From contig JAITMR010000066.1 in NCBI GenBank assembly GCA_031277215.1, positions 1-34,201 on the forward strand: DNA of 34,201 nt. The letters are read 5' to 3'. The first letter of the stretch is position 1; each line of letters opens with the position of its first letter. Positions 8,701 to 16,204 of the stretch are shown here, in pieces. The notes under the pieces were generated by a model that was not told where the DNA came from, searched no databases, and worked only from the letters and a program-made list of their open reading frames with translations. This DNA is from Burkholderiales bacterium. Lineage in GTDB: Bacteria > Pseudomonadota > Gammaproteobacteria > Burkholderiales > Casimicrobiaceae. The position numbers and the translations under genes were made by a program.

Positions 8701-9568
8701 AACGGCCTCTCCGAACATTACCGGAGACGCCTTGACGGAATCGCTGACGCCCGATTGGGGTTTCTTCATCCGTTCGTCCAAACGGCATGAAGCGTTTCAT
8801 TCGGGACTCCAGGAAATCGAAATACACGATTCCGAATCGTTTGGCACCTTGTTCCGGCTTGACGGTCACTTCATGACATCGGAGAAAGACGAGTTTTTCT
8901 ACCACGAAAATCTCGTCCACATGGCTGCCATCACCCACGATCAGCCGCGCCGTGCGCTCATCGTTGGCGGTGGTGACGGTGGTTCGGCTGAAGAGCTGTT
9001 TAAACATCCGAGCATCGAGCACATTACGCTGGTGGAAATCGATCAGGCCGTCGTTGACATTTCCCGCCGCCATCTACAGCGCGTACATCGCGGAAGCCTT
9101 GACGATCCACGGCTGACATTGAAAATCGAAGACGGTTTTGCTTATGTCAAAACCAGCACCGAATCGTTCGACCTGATCGTGCTCGACCTGACCGATCCCG
9201 GTGGACCGTCAACCCTGCTCTACACGCCAGAGTTTTATCGCGCCTGCGCTGCCCGCTTGGGCAACAATGGCATCATGACGTTGCACATCGCCAGTCCCCT
9301 CGCCAACCCGGCGCAAATCCGTGAAACCCTGCAACGGCTGCGCGAAGCCTTCCGCCATGTCGTTCCTTACCTCACGTCAATCCCGTTATACGGCGGATTG
9401 TGGCTGATGGCGTTCTGTTCGCAGCAAGCCGACCCGCGCCAATTGACCGCCGATGCCGTCGAAGCGCGACTGCAAGAACGCGCCATCCGTCATCTTCAGT
9501 ACTACAACGGCGCCATGCACGGCGCAGCGCTGGCGTTGCCGAACTTCGTGCGGGCGCTGGTGCCTTAA
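8693..9568 (+). CDS. speE: Polyamine aminopropyltransferase (spermidine synthase)
   Basis: Transfers the aminopropyl group from decarboxylated SAM to putrescine, giving spermidine. The 291 residues begin MAETASPNITGD. The nucleotide site ALIVGGGDGGSAEEL lies near 85-99, the acidic LVEIDQAVVD follows, and the catalytic/gate segment LDLTDPGGPSTLLYTPEFY follows that. The usual DSTDP is DLTDP here, a variation seen in proteobacterial SpeE proteins. The ATG at 8693 lies inside the last codons of speD, so the two are translationally coupled. An earlier in-frame start at 8657 would lie deeper inside speD and lacks family support. Confidence 0.94.
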   Translation: MAETASPNITGDALTESLTPDWGFFIRSSKRHEAFHSGLQEIEIHDSESFGTLFRLDGHFMTSEKDEFFYHENLVHMAAITHDQPRRALIVGGGDGGSAEELFKHPSIEHITLVEIDQAVVDISRRHLQRVHRGSLDDPRLTLKIEDGFAYVKTSTESFDLIVLDLTDPGGPSTLLYTPEFYRACAARLGNNGIMTLHIASPLANPAQIRETLQRLREAFRHVVPYLTSIPLYGGLWLMAFCSQQADPRQLTADAVEARLQERAIRHLQYYNGAMHGAALALPNFVRALVP

Positions 9569-9597
9569 TAAGCTGTGGGGCGGGAAAAGCGTAGCGC

Positions 9598-9634
9598 GTC
9601 ATTCTGCGCGAAGTCGCAGAACCCCCATAAACAA
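9598..9634 (+). repeat. Dispersed repeat, GTCATTCTGCGCGAA family (copy 1)
   Basis: GTCATTCTGCGCGAAG followed by TCGCAGAACCCCCATAAA. A second copy in the same orientation starts at 15582. Both lie within about 30 bases after the stop of a plus-strand gene (speE, waaF). The core can fold (TCTGCGC / GCGCAGA-like). Confidence 0.5.
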
Positions 9635-9685
9635 TACGGTAAAAACAACTTCACAGAAACCCTTGGCAGACACGACTTGACAGCC

Positions 9686-9702
9686 TTAGGGAACCCCTGA
9701 AC
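9686..9702 (+). repeat. IS5-end-like motif without a transposase
   Basis: TTAG (a YTAR target) is followed by GGAACCCCTGAAC, close to the terminal motifs at 34084 (GGAACCTCTGAAC) and at 308 (minus strand). No transposase follows, so this may be a solo or decayed end. Confidence 0.35.
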
Positions 9703-9720
9703 ACTTCACGAAGTATAAAC

Positions 9721-9803
9721 TCACGACTCCGTTGGAAAAGGCACGGGCAAAGTTCCGAGGGAAGGTCAGTGTGCGAATTCACGACTTCGTTGGAAAAGGT
9801 ACG
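9721..9803 (+). repeat. Imperfect 25-bp direct repeat pair
   Basis: TCACGACTCCGTTGGAAAAG plus GCACG at 9721-9745 recurs at 9779-9803 with two changes (23 of 25 identical). The pair abuts and overlaps the left arm of the long inverted repeat. Confidence 0.6.
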
Positions 9804-10133
9804 ATGTGCCGTCATTCCCGCGTGTTTTTGGCGGGGGAATCCAGTGTCTTTTTTCCGCTCTATCGCACAGTGATTTTGGGCAGGAGAGACAAACCCCCGT
9901 CCGCCTTCGGCGTCCACCCTCCCCGATCAAAATCGTTTCGGGGACAAGCTCTTTGAAAAGGGGGCTTCGAATGCACCGCGGCTTCGCGTGCAAAGGTTGT
10001 GGTGTGCAACTTCCCTCGGTGCGTCTTCGAGAATGACGGCACATTCGCGCCTTTCTCCGCGCCTCCGCGTGAAAAACAAAAAGACACGGGATTCCCGCCA
10101 AAAACGCGCAGGATGACGGCGCATCGTACCTTT
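9795..10133. repeat. Long inverted repeat pair (about 56-60 bp arms)
   Basis: The left arm 9795-9854 begins AAAGGTACGATGTGCCGTCA. The right arm 10078-10133, read on the minus strand, begins AAAGGTACGATGCGCCGTCA. They agree at nearly all positions apart from a few substitutions and 1-2 base gaps. Each carries the GTCATxCxxGCG...TTTTTGGCGGGAATCC element common in proteobacterial intergenic repeats. The 223 bases between are GC-rich and non-coding. Confidence 0.65.
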
Positions 10134-10198
10134 CTTTTACGGTGAAAATGGATGCAAATGGATTGTTCAGAGTTTTCTTAGCCCACCCACGCCCGAAC

Positions 10199-10582
10199 TC
10201 ACTCATACATTGGCTTTTTCTCCGTCAATCGCAACACGCCTTTGACGATCCGATAAACGTACCATATAAAAACAACAATCAGAAGGATAAAAGCCGGCCA
10301 GTACAAAAAAACCAGCCCCAACAAAAACAGCACGATGAGAGGAAGAGCAATGAGGACGCTCAGGAACAACCACAGCAACGTAAACCAAAACGTGTTGATC
10401 TGCCAGCGGAAATGACTTTCATACAGCGATCCCCGCATGTCGTCTTTTTTGACGTAATTCATCACGATCGCCACAATCGCGGTCAAAGGAATCACCGGCG
10501 CCAGCACATACAGCGCATAGATCACCATCGTAATATTGTGGGCAGCCGTTTCCTGTGATCCCGGGAGTAAAACGTGGGTCAT
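10199..10582 (-). CDS. DUF4870-like small integral membrane protein
   Basis: 127 residues. After the soluble start MTHVLLPGSQETAAHN there is a hydrophobic segment at about 17-38. A loop with NYVKKDDMRGSLYESHFRWQINTFW follows, then two hydrophobic segments at about 66-86 and 88-107 and a charged end. The V-x-GTxxESHFRWQIRTFW type loop is typical of the DUF4870 (Tic20-like) family of bacterial inner-membrane proteins, whose function is not known. The ATG at 10582 was chosen because GGAGGGG lies 5 bases upstream; a longer frame adds 15 residues with no ribosome site. It ends next to the repeat region and is divergent from the EamA transporter gene. Confidence 0.7.
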   Translation of the reverse strand: MTHVLLPGSQETAAHNITMVIYALYVLAPVIPLTAIVAIVMNYVKKDDMRGSLYESHFRWQINTFWFTLLWLFLSVLIALPLIVLFLLGLVFLYWPAFILLIVVFIWYVYRIVKGVLRLTEKKPMYE

Positions 10583-10689
10583 AAAAACCCCTCCGTTCAA
10601 AAATAATAAATACTCTAGCACATACAACGCAAGACCATATCAACGCAGTACAATGGCCGAAAAAAACCACGCACATTCCCTTCCGCCTC

Positions 10690-11577
10690 ATGGACCTTTC
10701 CAGCATCGCCGCTTTAGCCACTGCCTTCTTTTGGGCATGCAGCAGCATGTTGGCGGTTTATCCCGTTCAACAACTGGGTTCGTTCACCTTTAACCGCATC
10801 CGGTTACAAGCGATTTTCGTTCTTCTGTGCGTGCTGGTGCTGATCACCGGCGGCTGGCGCACTCTCGGCAGTCAATATATCTTCGCGTTGGCGTTGTCCG
10901 GTTTCATCGGCATTTTACTCGGTGATTCATTGCTCTATGCTTCGTTGCAGCGAATCGGCCCGCGCCGCAATTCCATTCTGTTTTCGACCCACGCACCGAT
11001 GACGGCGATTCTGAGTTTTCTGGTGCTCGATGAACGTTTAAGTCCGATTGCCGTGGGCGGCGTCGCCTTCGTCATCGTCGGCGTGATGCTGGCCATTGCC
11101 TTCGGTCACAATGGCAGGCAAAAACACCCGTGGGAAAGCGTCAGAGGTTCGCTGGTCATCGGCGTCGGCATTGCGCTGCTCGCCGCCCTGTGTCAAGCAG
11201 TCAGCTCGATGATAGCCAAGCCGGTGATGGCAAGCGGTGTCGATCCGATTGCCGCTTCGGTAGTGCGCGTCAGCACGGCAGTGTTGTGTTTCACGTTGCT
11301 CGGCTTTTTTCCGCAGTTGCGTCCGACCGTCCCCATCACACCGCGCCTGTTCCTGCAAAGCACTGCCAGCGGCCTCTGCGGCATGGTGCTGGGCATGACC
11401 ACCCTGCTCTTTGCGCTCGCCCACGGCCAAACCGGACTGGTAGCAACGCTGTCGTCAACCTCGCCGATCATGATTCTGGCGCTGCTATGGTTGCACACCA
11501 AAAAGAGACCGTCGCTCGGCGCCTGGATCGGCGCAGCAATCGCCATCGCCGGAATCGCGCTGATTTTCAACCGCTGA
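10690..11577 (+). CDS. EamA/DMT-family transporter
   Basis: Inner-membrane protein of 295 residues with about ten hydrophobic segments arranged as two EamA repeats (roughly 3-135 and 150-293). The first has FFWACSSMLAVYPVQ and later SFLVLDERLSPIAVGGVAFVIVGVML, the usual TM4-TM5 signature with the acidic ER pair. The second ends ALLWLHTKKRPSLGAWIGAAIAIAGIALIF. Members export amino acids, nucleosides or other metabolites. The substrate cannot be read from the sequence and no neighbour suggests one. The start begins MDLSSIAALATAFFWA, a typical immediate first membrane segment. Confidence 0.88.
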   Translation: MDLSSIAALATAFFWACSSMLAVYPVQQLGSFTFNRIRLQAIFVLLCVLVLITGGWRTLGSQYIFALALSGFIGILLGDSLLYASLQRIGPRRNSILFSTHAPMTAILSFLVLDERLSPIAVGGVAFVIVGVMLAIAFGHNGRQKHPWESVRGSLVIGVGIALLAALCQAVSSMIAKPVMASGVDPIAASVVRVSTAVLCFTLLGFFPQLRPTVPITPRLFLQSTASGLCGMVLGMTTLLFALAHGQTGLVATLSSTSPIMILALLWLHTKKRPSLGAWIGAAIAIAGIALIFNR

Positions 11578-11697
11578 CTCCACCCTTTTTATCTCACGCA
11601 AAGCCTGCCCCGAAACCCGCCACGACGTGAACTTCTTGCTGCAAGTGTTACGAAGTCAATAAGCAAGCCTCGAAGCAGCGCTGGCGTGAACGAATTT

Positions 11698-12030
11698 TCA
11701 TAAATTGACCTTGATAGTGGTCGTGGTTCCATTGGTTTTGACGGAATTAATTCCCACATCGCGCGAGGCTATCGAGGCATACATCTGACTGGTGCCGATG
11801 ACTTGGTGATTGGCCGCTTTGAGGTTGAAAAAGTACTTTCCGTTACTGGACTCTTTCTTCTCGAAGCGGGAATCATCGACGCAGTTTTTCTGAACAGACG
11901 CAATGCCGTTTTTGGCAGAGTCCTCTGCCTTGTATAGCTCACTGGTAAGAATTATTTCCGCGTTTCCCGCCTTAAGGACGAAGCGGAACTGACCATCGCT
12001 ACTCTTGCTAAGTTCAAACCAACCTGACAT
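11698..12030 (-). CDS. yegP: YegP family protein (two DUF1508 repeats)
   Basis: Small soluble protein of 110 residues made of two tandem DUF1508 units. The first is GWFELSKSSDGQFRFVLKAGNAEIILTSELY (about 3-33) with the following helix. The second is KYFFNLKAANHQVIGTSQMYAS (about 65-86) with its helix. The internal similarity is plain in the repeats F.LKA.N..(I/V)I.TS..Y. The function in cells is not established. A GAGAGGGTC tract precedes the ATG at 12030. A candidate integron-like site separates it from the PepSY-like gene on the same strand. Confidence 0.9.
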   Translation of the reverse strand: MSGWFELSKSSDGQFRFVLKAGNAEIILTSELYKAEDSAKNGIASVQKNCVDDSRFEKKESSNGKYFFNLKAANHQVIGTSQMYASIASRDVGINSVKTNGTTTTIKVNL

Positions 12031-12059
12031 GACCCTCTCCTTTACGGTGGATTTTCAAC

Positions 12060-12122
12060 AACGCCCGACGTACGAGGCAAACAACGGCGAAGGCTGTTCA
12101 CTTGCGCACAAAGTTAGGCGTT
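12060..12122. repeat. attC-like imperfect inverted repeat
   Basis: AACGCCCGAC at 12060-12069 and GTTAGGCGTT at 12113-12122 are complementary at 8 of 10 positions and enclose an imperfectly palindromic centre (AACAACGGCGAAGGCTGTT at 12080-12098). GTTAGGC is an exact integron core site (GTTRRRY), but the partner GCCCGAC departs from RYYYAAC. No integrase gene is in the window. This is a tentative call. Confidence 0.25.
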
Positions 12123-12132
12123 ACTATGCCCT

Positions 12133-12399
12133 TTAATCATCTACTCGGTCTGACTTCGTGTTCCCGGTTATGGGATCAACCTTTATTTGCCGTTTCCGGC
12201 CTTCTTTGTAAGCCTTGATTTCCCACTGCCCATCGTCGAACTCTATCTCTATGATCGGCCCAAATCCCTGAAGCTCCAGGCTTTTCACAATCTCGGAGAG
12301 CCGCTTTGCGTTTGGCGGCGGTTTGTCCGCCAGCGCAACGCCCGAAAGGAAGACACAAACCACAAGGCAGAATACCGTCGTTGCAAGTTTCTTTACCAT
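12133..12399 (-). CDS. Secreted PepSY-like domain protein
   Basis: 88 residues. The first 24 (MVKKLATTVFCLVVCVFLSG then VALA) form a Sec signal peptide with a likely cut after ALA, leaving a periplasmic domain of about 64 residues. This domain begins DKPPPNAKRLSEIVKSLELQGFG. It continues with IIEIEFDDGQWEIKAYKEGRKRQIKVDPITGN, which resembles the small PepSY domain (helix, then a beta sheet with W-E-(V/I)-x-A). The family is often linked to inhibition of peptidases or to periplasmic sensing; no function can be assigned here. The ATG at 12399 has GGAG 8 bases upstream. Confidence 0.75.
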   Translation of the reverse strand: MVKKLATTVFCLVVCVFLSGVALADKPPPNAKRLSEIVKSLELQGFGPIIEIEFDDGQWEIKAYKEGRKRQIKVDPITGNTKSDRVDD

Positions 12400-12425
12400 G
12401 AGGTTCTCCAAATCAAGACCAATGT

Positions 12426-12431
12426 ATTATA
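12426..12431 (-). promoter_or_regulatory. -10 box for the PepSY-like gene
   Basis: A perfect TATAAT on the minus strand, 27 bases before the start codon. No good -35 hexamer lies at 16-18 bp. Confidence 0.45.
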
Positions 12432-12476
12432 CTCTCTCGGCGCTAATCGGCGTAGTTTTGCTCTGCCATCTCGAAA

Positions 12477-12505
12477 TTGACCCCCTTGCCGGAATCTGGG
12501 ATAAT
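12477..12505 (+). promoter_or_regulatory. Sigma-70 promoter of tRNA-Met
   Basis: TTGACC at 12477-12482, a 17-bp spacer, then GATAAT at 12500-12505. It sits 9 bases before the mature tRNA start, so the primary transcript has almost no leader. Confidence 0.75.
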
Positions 12506-12514
12506 TTCCGATTC

Positions 12515-12591
12515 GGCGGGTTAGCTCAGTTGGTTAGAGCAGAGGAATCATAATCCTTGTGTCCGGGGTTCGAGTCCCTGACTCGCCACCA
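12515..12591 (+). tRNA. tRNA-Met (CAT, elongator)
   Basis: 77 bases with encoded CCA. The acceptor stem is GGCGGGT / ACTCGCC, the D arm contains TAGCTCAGTTGGTTAGAGC, the anticodon loop is ATCATAA, and the T arm is CGGGG-TTCGAGT-CCCTG. The loop and stems suggest elongator Met rather than initiator Met, which would have an unpaired first base. A tRNA-Ile2 with a lysidine-modified CAT anticodon cannot be fully excluded from sequence alone. Confidence 0.93.
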
Positions 12592-12605
12592 AAAGATCAT
12601 CCAAA

Positions 12606-12638
12606 GCCGTCCGGTAACATCCACCGGGCGGCTTTTTT
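12606..12638 (+). terminator. Intrinsic terminator of tRNA-Met
   Basis: GCCGTCCGGT (12606-12615) pairs with ACCGGGCGGC (12623-12632), followed by six T. It lies 15 bases after the tRNA. Confidence 0.85.
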
Positions 12639-12652
12639 CATGGGAAAGCCCC

Positions 12653-13381
12653 TTATCCACCAAACCGCGCCATCAATTTTTCCACGTACTCCGGCACTGC
12701 CTGCGTTGCCGGTGCGTGGATGGTTTCGTCGAAGCGCGTAGCGTTCTGGCTCGGTTCGAGGTTGAGTTCGACAGTTTTGGCGCCGTGCCGACGCGCTTCT
12801 TCGACGAAGCCCGCCGCAGGGTAAACATGGCCGGAGGTTCCGATGGACAGGAAAAGGTCGGCCTCGGCCAGCGCCCGATAGATGCGTTCCATCTCAAGCG
12901 GCATTTCGCCGAACCAGACGATGTGCGGTCGCAGCGGCGCCGGCGACACGCAACAAGCACAGCGATCTTCTGAGTTCAGATCGCCCGCCCATTCGACGAC
13001 GCACTCGGAACGCACGCAACGCGCTTTGAGCAGTTCGCCGTGCATGTGGATAACGCGCTTGTTTCCGGCGCGTTCGTGCAAGTCGTCAACGTTCTGGGTA
13101 ATTAGAAAAAAGCGATCGCCGAACGCTTCTTCTAGTCGCGCCAGCGCCTGATGCGCAGCGTTGGGCTGGATCGCCGAATCGCGTAACTGCCGCCGCCGCT
13201 GGTTATAAAAACGCAGCACGAGTTCCGGGTCGCGAGCGAATCCTTCTGGAGATGCTACATCTTCAATGCGATGATCTTCCCACAGCCCATCCGCCGCGCG
13301 GAAGGTGCGGATTCCTGATTCGGCAGAAATTCCAGCGCCGGTCAAAATGACGATACGTGAAACGGTTGTTGGGTGGTTCAT
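12653..13381 (-). CDS. cobB: NAD-dependent protein deacylase (sirtuin)
   Basis: Removes acetyl or succinyl groups from protein lysines using NAD. The 242 residues include [16 protein letters not shown] (NAD site), FYNQRRRQL with Tyr59 and Arg62 (the pair that gives class III sirtuins desuccinylase activity), [12 protein letters not shown], and HMHGEL with catalytic His114. A zinc module uses Cys122, Cys127, Cys141 and Cys144, and [12 protein letters not shown] follows. It matches E. coli CobB closely along its length. The ATG at 13381 starts [11 protein letters not shown]; a GTG 18 bases upstream is open but has no ribosome site. It is convergent with tRNA-Met and divergent from ilvE. Confidence 0.94.
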   Translation of the reverse strand: MNHPTTVSRIVILTGAGISAESGIRTFRAADGLWEDHRIEDVASPEGFARDPELVLRFYNQRRRQLRDSAIQPNAAHQALARLEEAFGDRFFLITQNVDDLHERAGNKRVIHMHGELLKARCVRSECVVEWAGDLNSEDRCACCVSPAPLRPHIVWFGEMPLEMERIYRALAEADLFLSIGTSGHVYPAAGFVEEARRHGAKTVELNLEPSQNATRFDETIHAPATQAVPEYVEKLMARFGG

Positions 13382-13539
13382 GGTTTTCTTTCTGGACACT
13401 CGGACGATTGCGAATTGCCGGACATTGACGACACAGCTTACCCCAAAAGCATGTATTGGAAAATCATTTTTTCCTCGCTCGCTCTTTCGATACCGCCCCG
13501 CTTCCGTTAAAATCTTCTCTTAACTTTAAGGAGAGCAGC

Positions 13540-14469
13540 ATGTCTATGGCGATGGCAGACCGCGATGGTTGGATATGGTACGACGGAAAAATGGTGCCGT
13601 GGCGCGAGGCCACGACGCATGTACTCACTCACACGCTGCACTATGGGATGGGCGTTTTTGAAGGTGTGCGTTGTTATGAGACGACGAAAGGCCCGGCCAT
13701 TTTCCGTTTGCGCGACCACACCGACCGCCTTTTCCGGTCGGCGCACATTTTCAACATGAAGCTGCCGTTCACCAAGGACGAGATCAACGCGGCGCATCTC
13801 GCCTCGATCCGCGATAACAAGTTGAAATCCGGTTACATCCGCCCGCTGGCGTTTTACGGTTCAAACGCGATGGGGATTGCCGCTACGTCCAACCCGGTGC
13901 ATGTGATCGTTGCCGCCTGGGCATGGGGTTCGTACCTCGGTGAAGAGGGGATGGCGAAGGGCATCCGCGTCAAGACCAGTTCGTTTACCCGCCATCACGT
14001 CAACATTCATATGGCAGGCGCAAAAGCCAGTGCCAATTATCTCAATTCGATTCTCGCCAATCAGGAAGTCGCTGCCGAAGGTTACGACGAGGCGCTGTTG
14101 CTCGACCCCGCCGGCTTCGTTGCCGAAGGGCCGGGTGAAAACATTTTCATCGTTATCAACGGTGTGCTACATACGCCCGATTTGTCGTCCGGCGCATTGA
14201 ACGGCATCACCCGCGATACGGTCATCCAGCTTGCCCGCGAAGCGGGTCTTGAAGTGAAAGAGCGTCGCATCACTCGCGATGAAGTTTATTGCGCCGATGA
14301 AGCGTTCTTCACCGGCACCGCCGCCGAAGTCACTCCGATCCGCGAACTCGATCTCCGTCAAATTGGCATCGGTCGTCGCGGCCCGGTCACCGAAAAACTG
14401 CAAGCGCGTTTTTTCGATATCGTGCAAGGCCGCGATCCGTCGAAGGCCGAATGGCTGACTTACGTTTGA
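13540..14469 (+). CDS. ilvE: Branched-chain amino acid aminotransferase
   Basis: PLP enzyme (fold type IV) for the last step of Val, Leu and Ile synthesis and the first of their breakdown. The 309 residues begin [19 protein letters not shown]. They carry [16 protein letters not shown], the Schiff-base Lys162 in [24 protein letters not shown] and GITRDTVI, and later [12 protein letters not shown], the class signature. AAGGAG lies 7 bases before the ATG. It is followed after 33 bases by waaF, probably as one transcript, a pairing seen in other Betaproteobacteria. Confidence 0.96.
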   Translation: MSMAMADRDGWIWYDGKMVPWREATTHVLTHTLHYGMGVFEGVRCYETTKGPAIFRLRDHTDRLFRSAHIFNMKLPFTKDEINAAHLASIRDNKLKSGYIRPLAFYGSNAMGIAATSNPVHVIVAAWAWGSYLGEEGMAKGIRVKTSSFTRHHVNIHMAGAKASANYLNSILANQEVAAEGYDEALLLDPAGFVAEGPGENIFIVINGVLHTPDLSSGALNGITRDTVIQLAREAGLEVKERRITRDEVYCADEAFFTGTAAEVTPIRELDLRQIGIGRRGPVTEKLQARFFDIVQGRDPSKAEWLTYV

Positions 14470-14502
14470 TAATCTGATCCAGACTGGTGTCGCTTTTCGT
14501 CC

Positions 14503-15558
14503 ATGCCTTCGTCCGAACCGCGCATTTTAATCATCGCGCCATCGTGGGTCGGCGATGCGGTATTGGCGGAGCCGCTGACGGTGTTGCTGAAAGAGCGCTA
14601 CCCGCGCGGCGTTATCGACATTTTCGCGCCTGCTTGGTGCGCACCGGTCTATGCGCGCATGCGCTACATCCATCGCATCATCGAAAATCCGCTGCCGCAC
14701 GGCCCGCTTAACTGGTGGTATCGCAAACAACTGGCGCAAAGTCTCGCCGCCACCGGTTACACCCACGCTTTCGTCTTGCCCAACAGTTGGAAATCGGCGC
14801 TTATCCCGTGCTTCGCCAAAATTCCGCAGCGAACTGGTTACACCGGCGAAGCGCGTTTCAAGTTGCTGAACGACCGTCGGACTTTGCGTCCCGAAATGTT
14901 TCCGCGTCTCGTTGATCGTTTTGCGGCGCTCGCCTACCCCGCCGAAACTGCGCCGAACAAAATCAGGACACCGGTGCCGGTGTTGGTGCCGCAACGAGAT
15001 TCCCAACGCGCCGCGCTCGACGCGCTACACCTTTCCGTTAGCCCAACGCCGGTGGCCGTTTTCTGTCCCGGCGCTGAATACGGTCCGGCCAAACGCTGGC
15101 CGCCCGAATATTTCGCCGAGCTGGCGCAACGCTTGATTCATGAAGGCTTTGCCGTCTGGCTTGTCGGATCGCCGAAAGATCGGCTGATCACAGATCAAAT
15201 TGTCGCCGCCGTTCGTTCAAACGCGCAAACTGACAACGTTCCCCTCTCTCAATTACACGATCTCGTCGGCCATACCGATCTGGGCACCGCCGTCGATCTC
15301 ATCGCAGCCGCTCGCGTCGTCGTCAGTAACGATTCTGGGCTGATGCACATCGCCGCCGCGCTTGGTGTTCCATTGGTCGCGCTGTTCGGCTCATCATCGC
15401 CGACTTACACGCCTCCGTTGTCGCCGTACGCCCGAACCGCCAACATCAACATCGAGTGCAGCCCGTGTTTCAAGCGCGAATGTCCGCGCAAACACTTCAA
15501 ATGTATGCGCGAACTAACGCCGCAAACGGTTTATCAACACATCGTTGCGCTGCGTTAA
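14503..15558 (+). CDS. waaF: ADP-heptose:LPS heptosyltransferase II
   Basis: Adds the second heptose to the inner core of lipopolysaccharide at the cytoplasmic face of the inner membrane. The 351 residues form a GT9 glycosyltransferase. The N-terminal LIIAPSWVGDAVLAEPL is the acceptor-domain signature. FCPGAEYGPAKRWPPEYFAEL begins the donor domain. VSNDSGLMHIAAALGVP and FGSSSPTYTPPLSP are the ADP-heptose-binding motifs typical of WaaF, and a Cys-rich SPCFKRECPRKHFKCM segment is near the end. No clear ribosome site precedes the ATG, so it may be coupled to ilvE. The substrate is made by the pathway that ends in hldD, encoded 0.7 kb away on the other strand. Confidence 0.95.
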   Translation: MPSSEPRILIIAPSWVGDAVLAEPLTVLLKERYPRGVIDIFAPAWCAPVYARMRYIHRIIENPLPHGPLNWWYRKQLAQSLAATGYTHAFVLPNSWKSALIPCFAKIPQRTGYTGEARFKLLNDRRTLRPEMFPRLVDRFAALAYPAETAPNKIRTPVPVLVPQRDSQRAALDALHLSVSPTPVAVFCPGAEYGPAKRWPPEYFAELAQRLIHEGFAVWLVGSPKDRLITDQIVAAVRSNAQTDNVPLSQLHDLVGHTDLGTAVDLIAAARVVVSNDSGLMHIAAALGVPLVALFGSSSPTYTPPLSPYARTANINIECSPCFKRECPRKHFKCMRELTPQTVYQHIVALR

Positions 15559-15581
15559 CCTCGGACATCAGATGACCCGCC

Positions 15582-15619
15582 GTCATTCTGCGCGAAACGC
15601 ATCGCAAAATCCATAAAGC
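15582..15619 (+). repeat. Dispersed repeat, GTCATTCTGCGCGAA family (copy 2)
   Basis: GTCATTCTGCGCGAAACGCA then AAATCCATAAA, matching the copy at 9598. It begins 24 bases after the waaF stop. Confidence 0.5.
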
Positions 15620-15630
15620 CATGTCACGCA

Positions 15631-15658
15631 AAAAAAAACGGGCCGGATAAACCGGCCC
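15631..15658 (-). terminator. Intrinsic terminator of the comEA-like gene
   Basis: On the minus strand GGGCCGG-TTTAT-CCGGCCC is followed by C and eight T. It lies 28 bases after the comEA-like stop. Confidence 0.85.
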
Positions 15659-15685
15659 AAATTCAAACGCCTTCTCAAAAAAGCA

Positions 15686-16006
15686 TTATTTCGTCTTTAC
15701 TTCTGCGGCTTTCTCGGGAGTTTTCGGAGAGCTTTTCTTTGCCGTCCCTTTGCCGCTTCCGGAAACCGTAATGCTGTCGCCCAGTTTCGCAACTGTTTTC
15801 TCGCCGAATCCTTTGACGTTCTGCAAATCATCGACAGACTTGAACGACCCGTGTTGGGCACGGTAATCGATAATAGCTTGGGCTTTTTCCGGCCCGATGC
15901 CTGACAACGTTTGCAATTCTTCTTTGGTGGCCGTATTGATATCGACGGCGGCAAAAGCGCACAATGAGAACAGCGCGAAAATAATACCGAGAAACAATTT
16001 CTTCAT
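15686..16006 (-). CDS. ComEA-like helix-hairpin-helix protein
   Basis: 106 residues. A signal peptide (MKKLFLGIIFALFSLCAFA) is followed by AVDINTATKEELQTLSGIGPEKAQAIIDYR and LQNVKGFGEKTVAKLGD. These are two helix-hairpin-helix motifs (about 20-80) of the ComEA type that bind double-stranded DNA without sequence preference. The tail is Lys/Ser-rich. Expected location is the periplasm, where ComEA-like proteins bind incoming DNA in natural transformation. No other competence gene is nearby, so the role is inferred from the family only. AAGGA lies 6 bases before the ATG. It has its own terminator and is separated from the upstream hldD by another. Confidence 0.87.
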   Translation of the reverse strand: MKKLFLGIIFALFSLCAFAAVDINTATKEELQTLSGIGPEKAQAIIDYRAQHGSFKSVDDLQNVKGFGEKTVAKLGDSITVSGSGKGTAKKSSPKTPEKAAEVKTK

Positions 16007-16087
16007 GATGAATCCTTTCTTCTACCAAATCAAAAAATAAAGACTCAAGCCGACTTTCCGGCTTCCTTCCCCTCTTTAGCCACCTGA

Positions 16088-16125
16088 AAACAACAACGGC
16101 GAATATCTATTCGCCGTTGTTGTTT
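16088..16125 (-). terminator. Terminator after hldD, 18-bp perfect palindrome
   Basis: AAACAACAACGGCGAATA at 16088-16105 is exactly complementary to 16108-16125. Read on the minus strand it is followed by TTTTC. It separates hldD from the comEA-like gene. Confidence 0.75.
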
Positions 16126-16204
16126 GAAGAAATGATAAAGCTCAAGCTCTTGCAAAACAAGAAATAAACAACTTTAAAATAACCCTTTATGTATCATGTG
16201 TTTT

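Larger units (their letters stand above)
9569..10198. repeat. Gene-free, repeat-packed region
   Basis: These 630 bases hold no ORF with a recognisable product; the open frames seen are runs through repeats. In order there are a GTCATTCTGCGCGAA repeat (9598), an IS5-end-like motif (9686), a 25-bp direct repeat (9721 and 9779) and a long inverted repeat (9795 and 10078). Between the long arms lie a GC-rich CCCCCGTCC...TTTGAAAAGGGGG element and a TTCGCGCC...CCGCGTGAAA element. It looks like an accumulation site for small repeats between speE and the next convergent gene. Confidence 0.7.

Noticed and set aside
9651-10206. Several overlapping frames (88-146 codons) on both strands after speE
   Set aside because: They run through inverted and direct repeats, give repeated low-quality peptides such as FQRSREF twice, and have no recognisable domain.
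12515-12591. tRNA-Ile2 (CAT, lysidine-modified)
   Set aside because: The anticodon arm AGGA-ATCATAA-TCCT and acceptor stem fit betaproteobacterial elongator tRNA-Met better, though sequence alone does not fully settle it.
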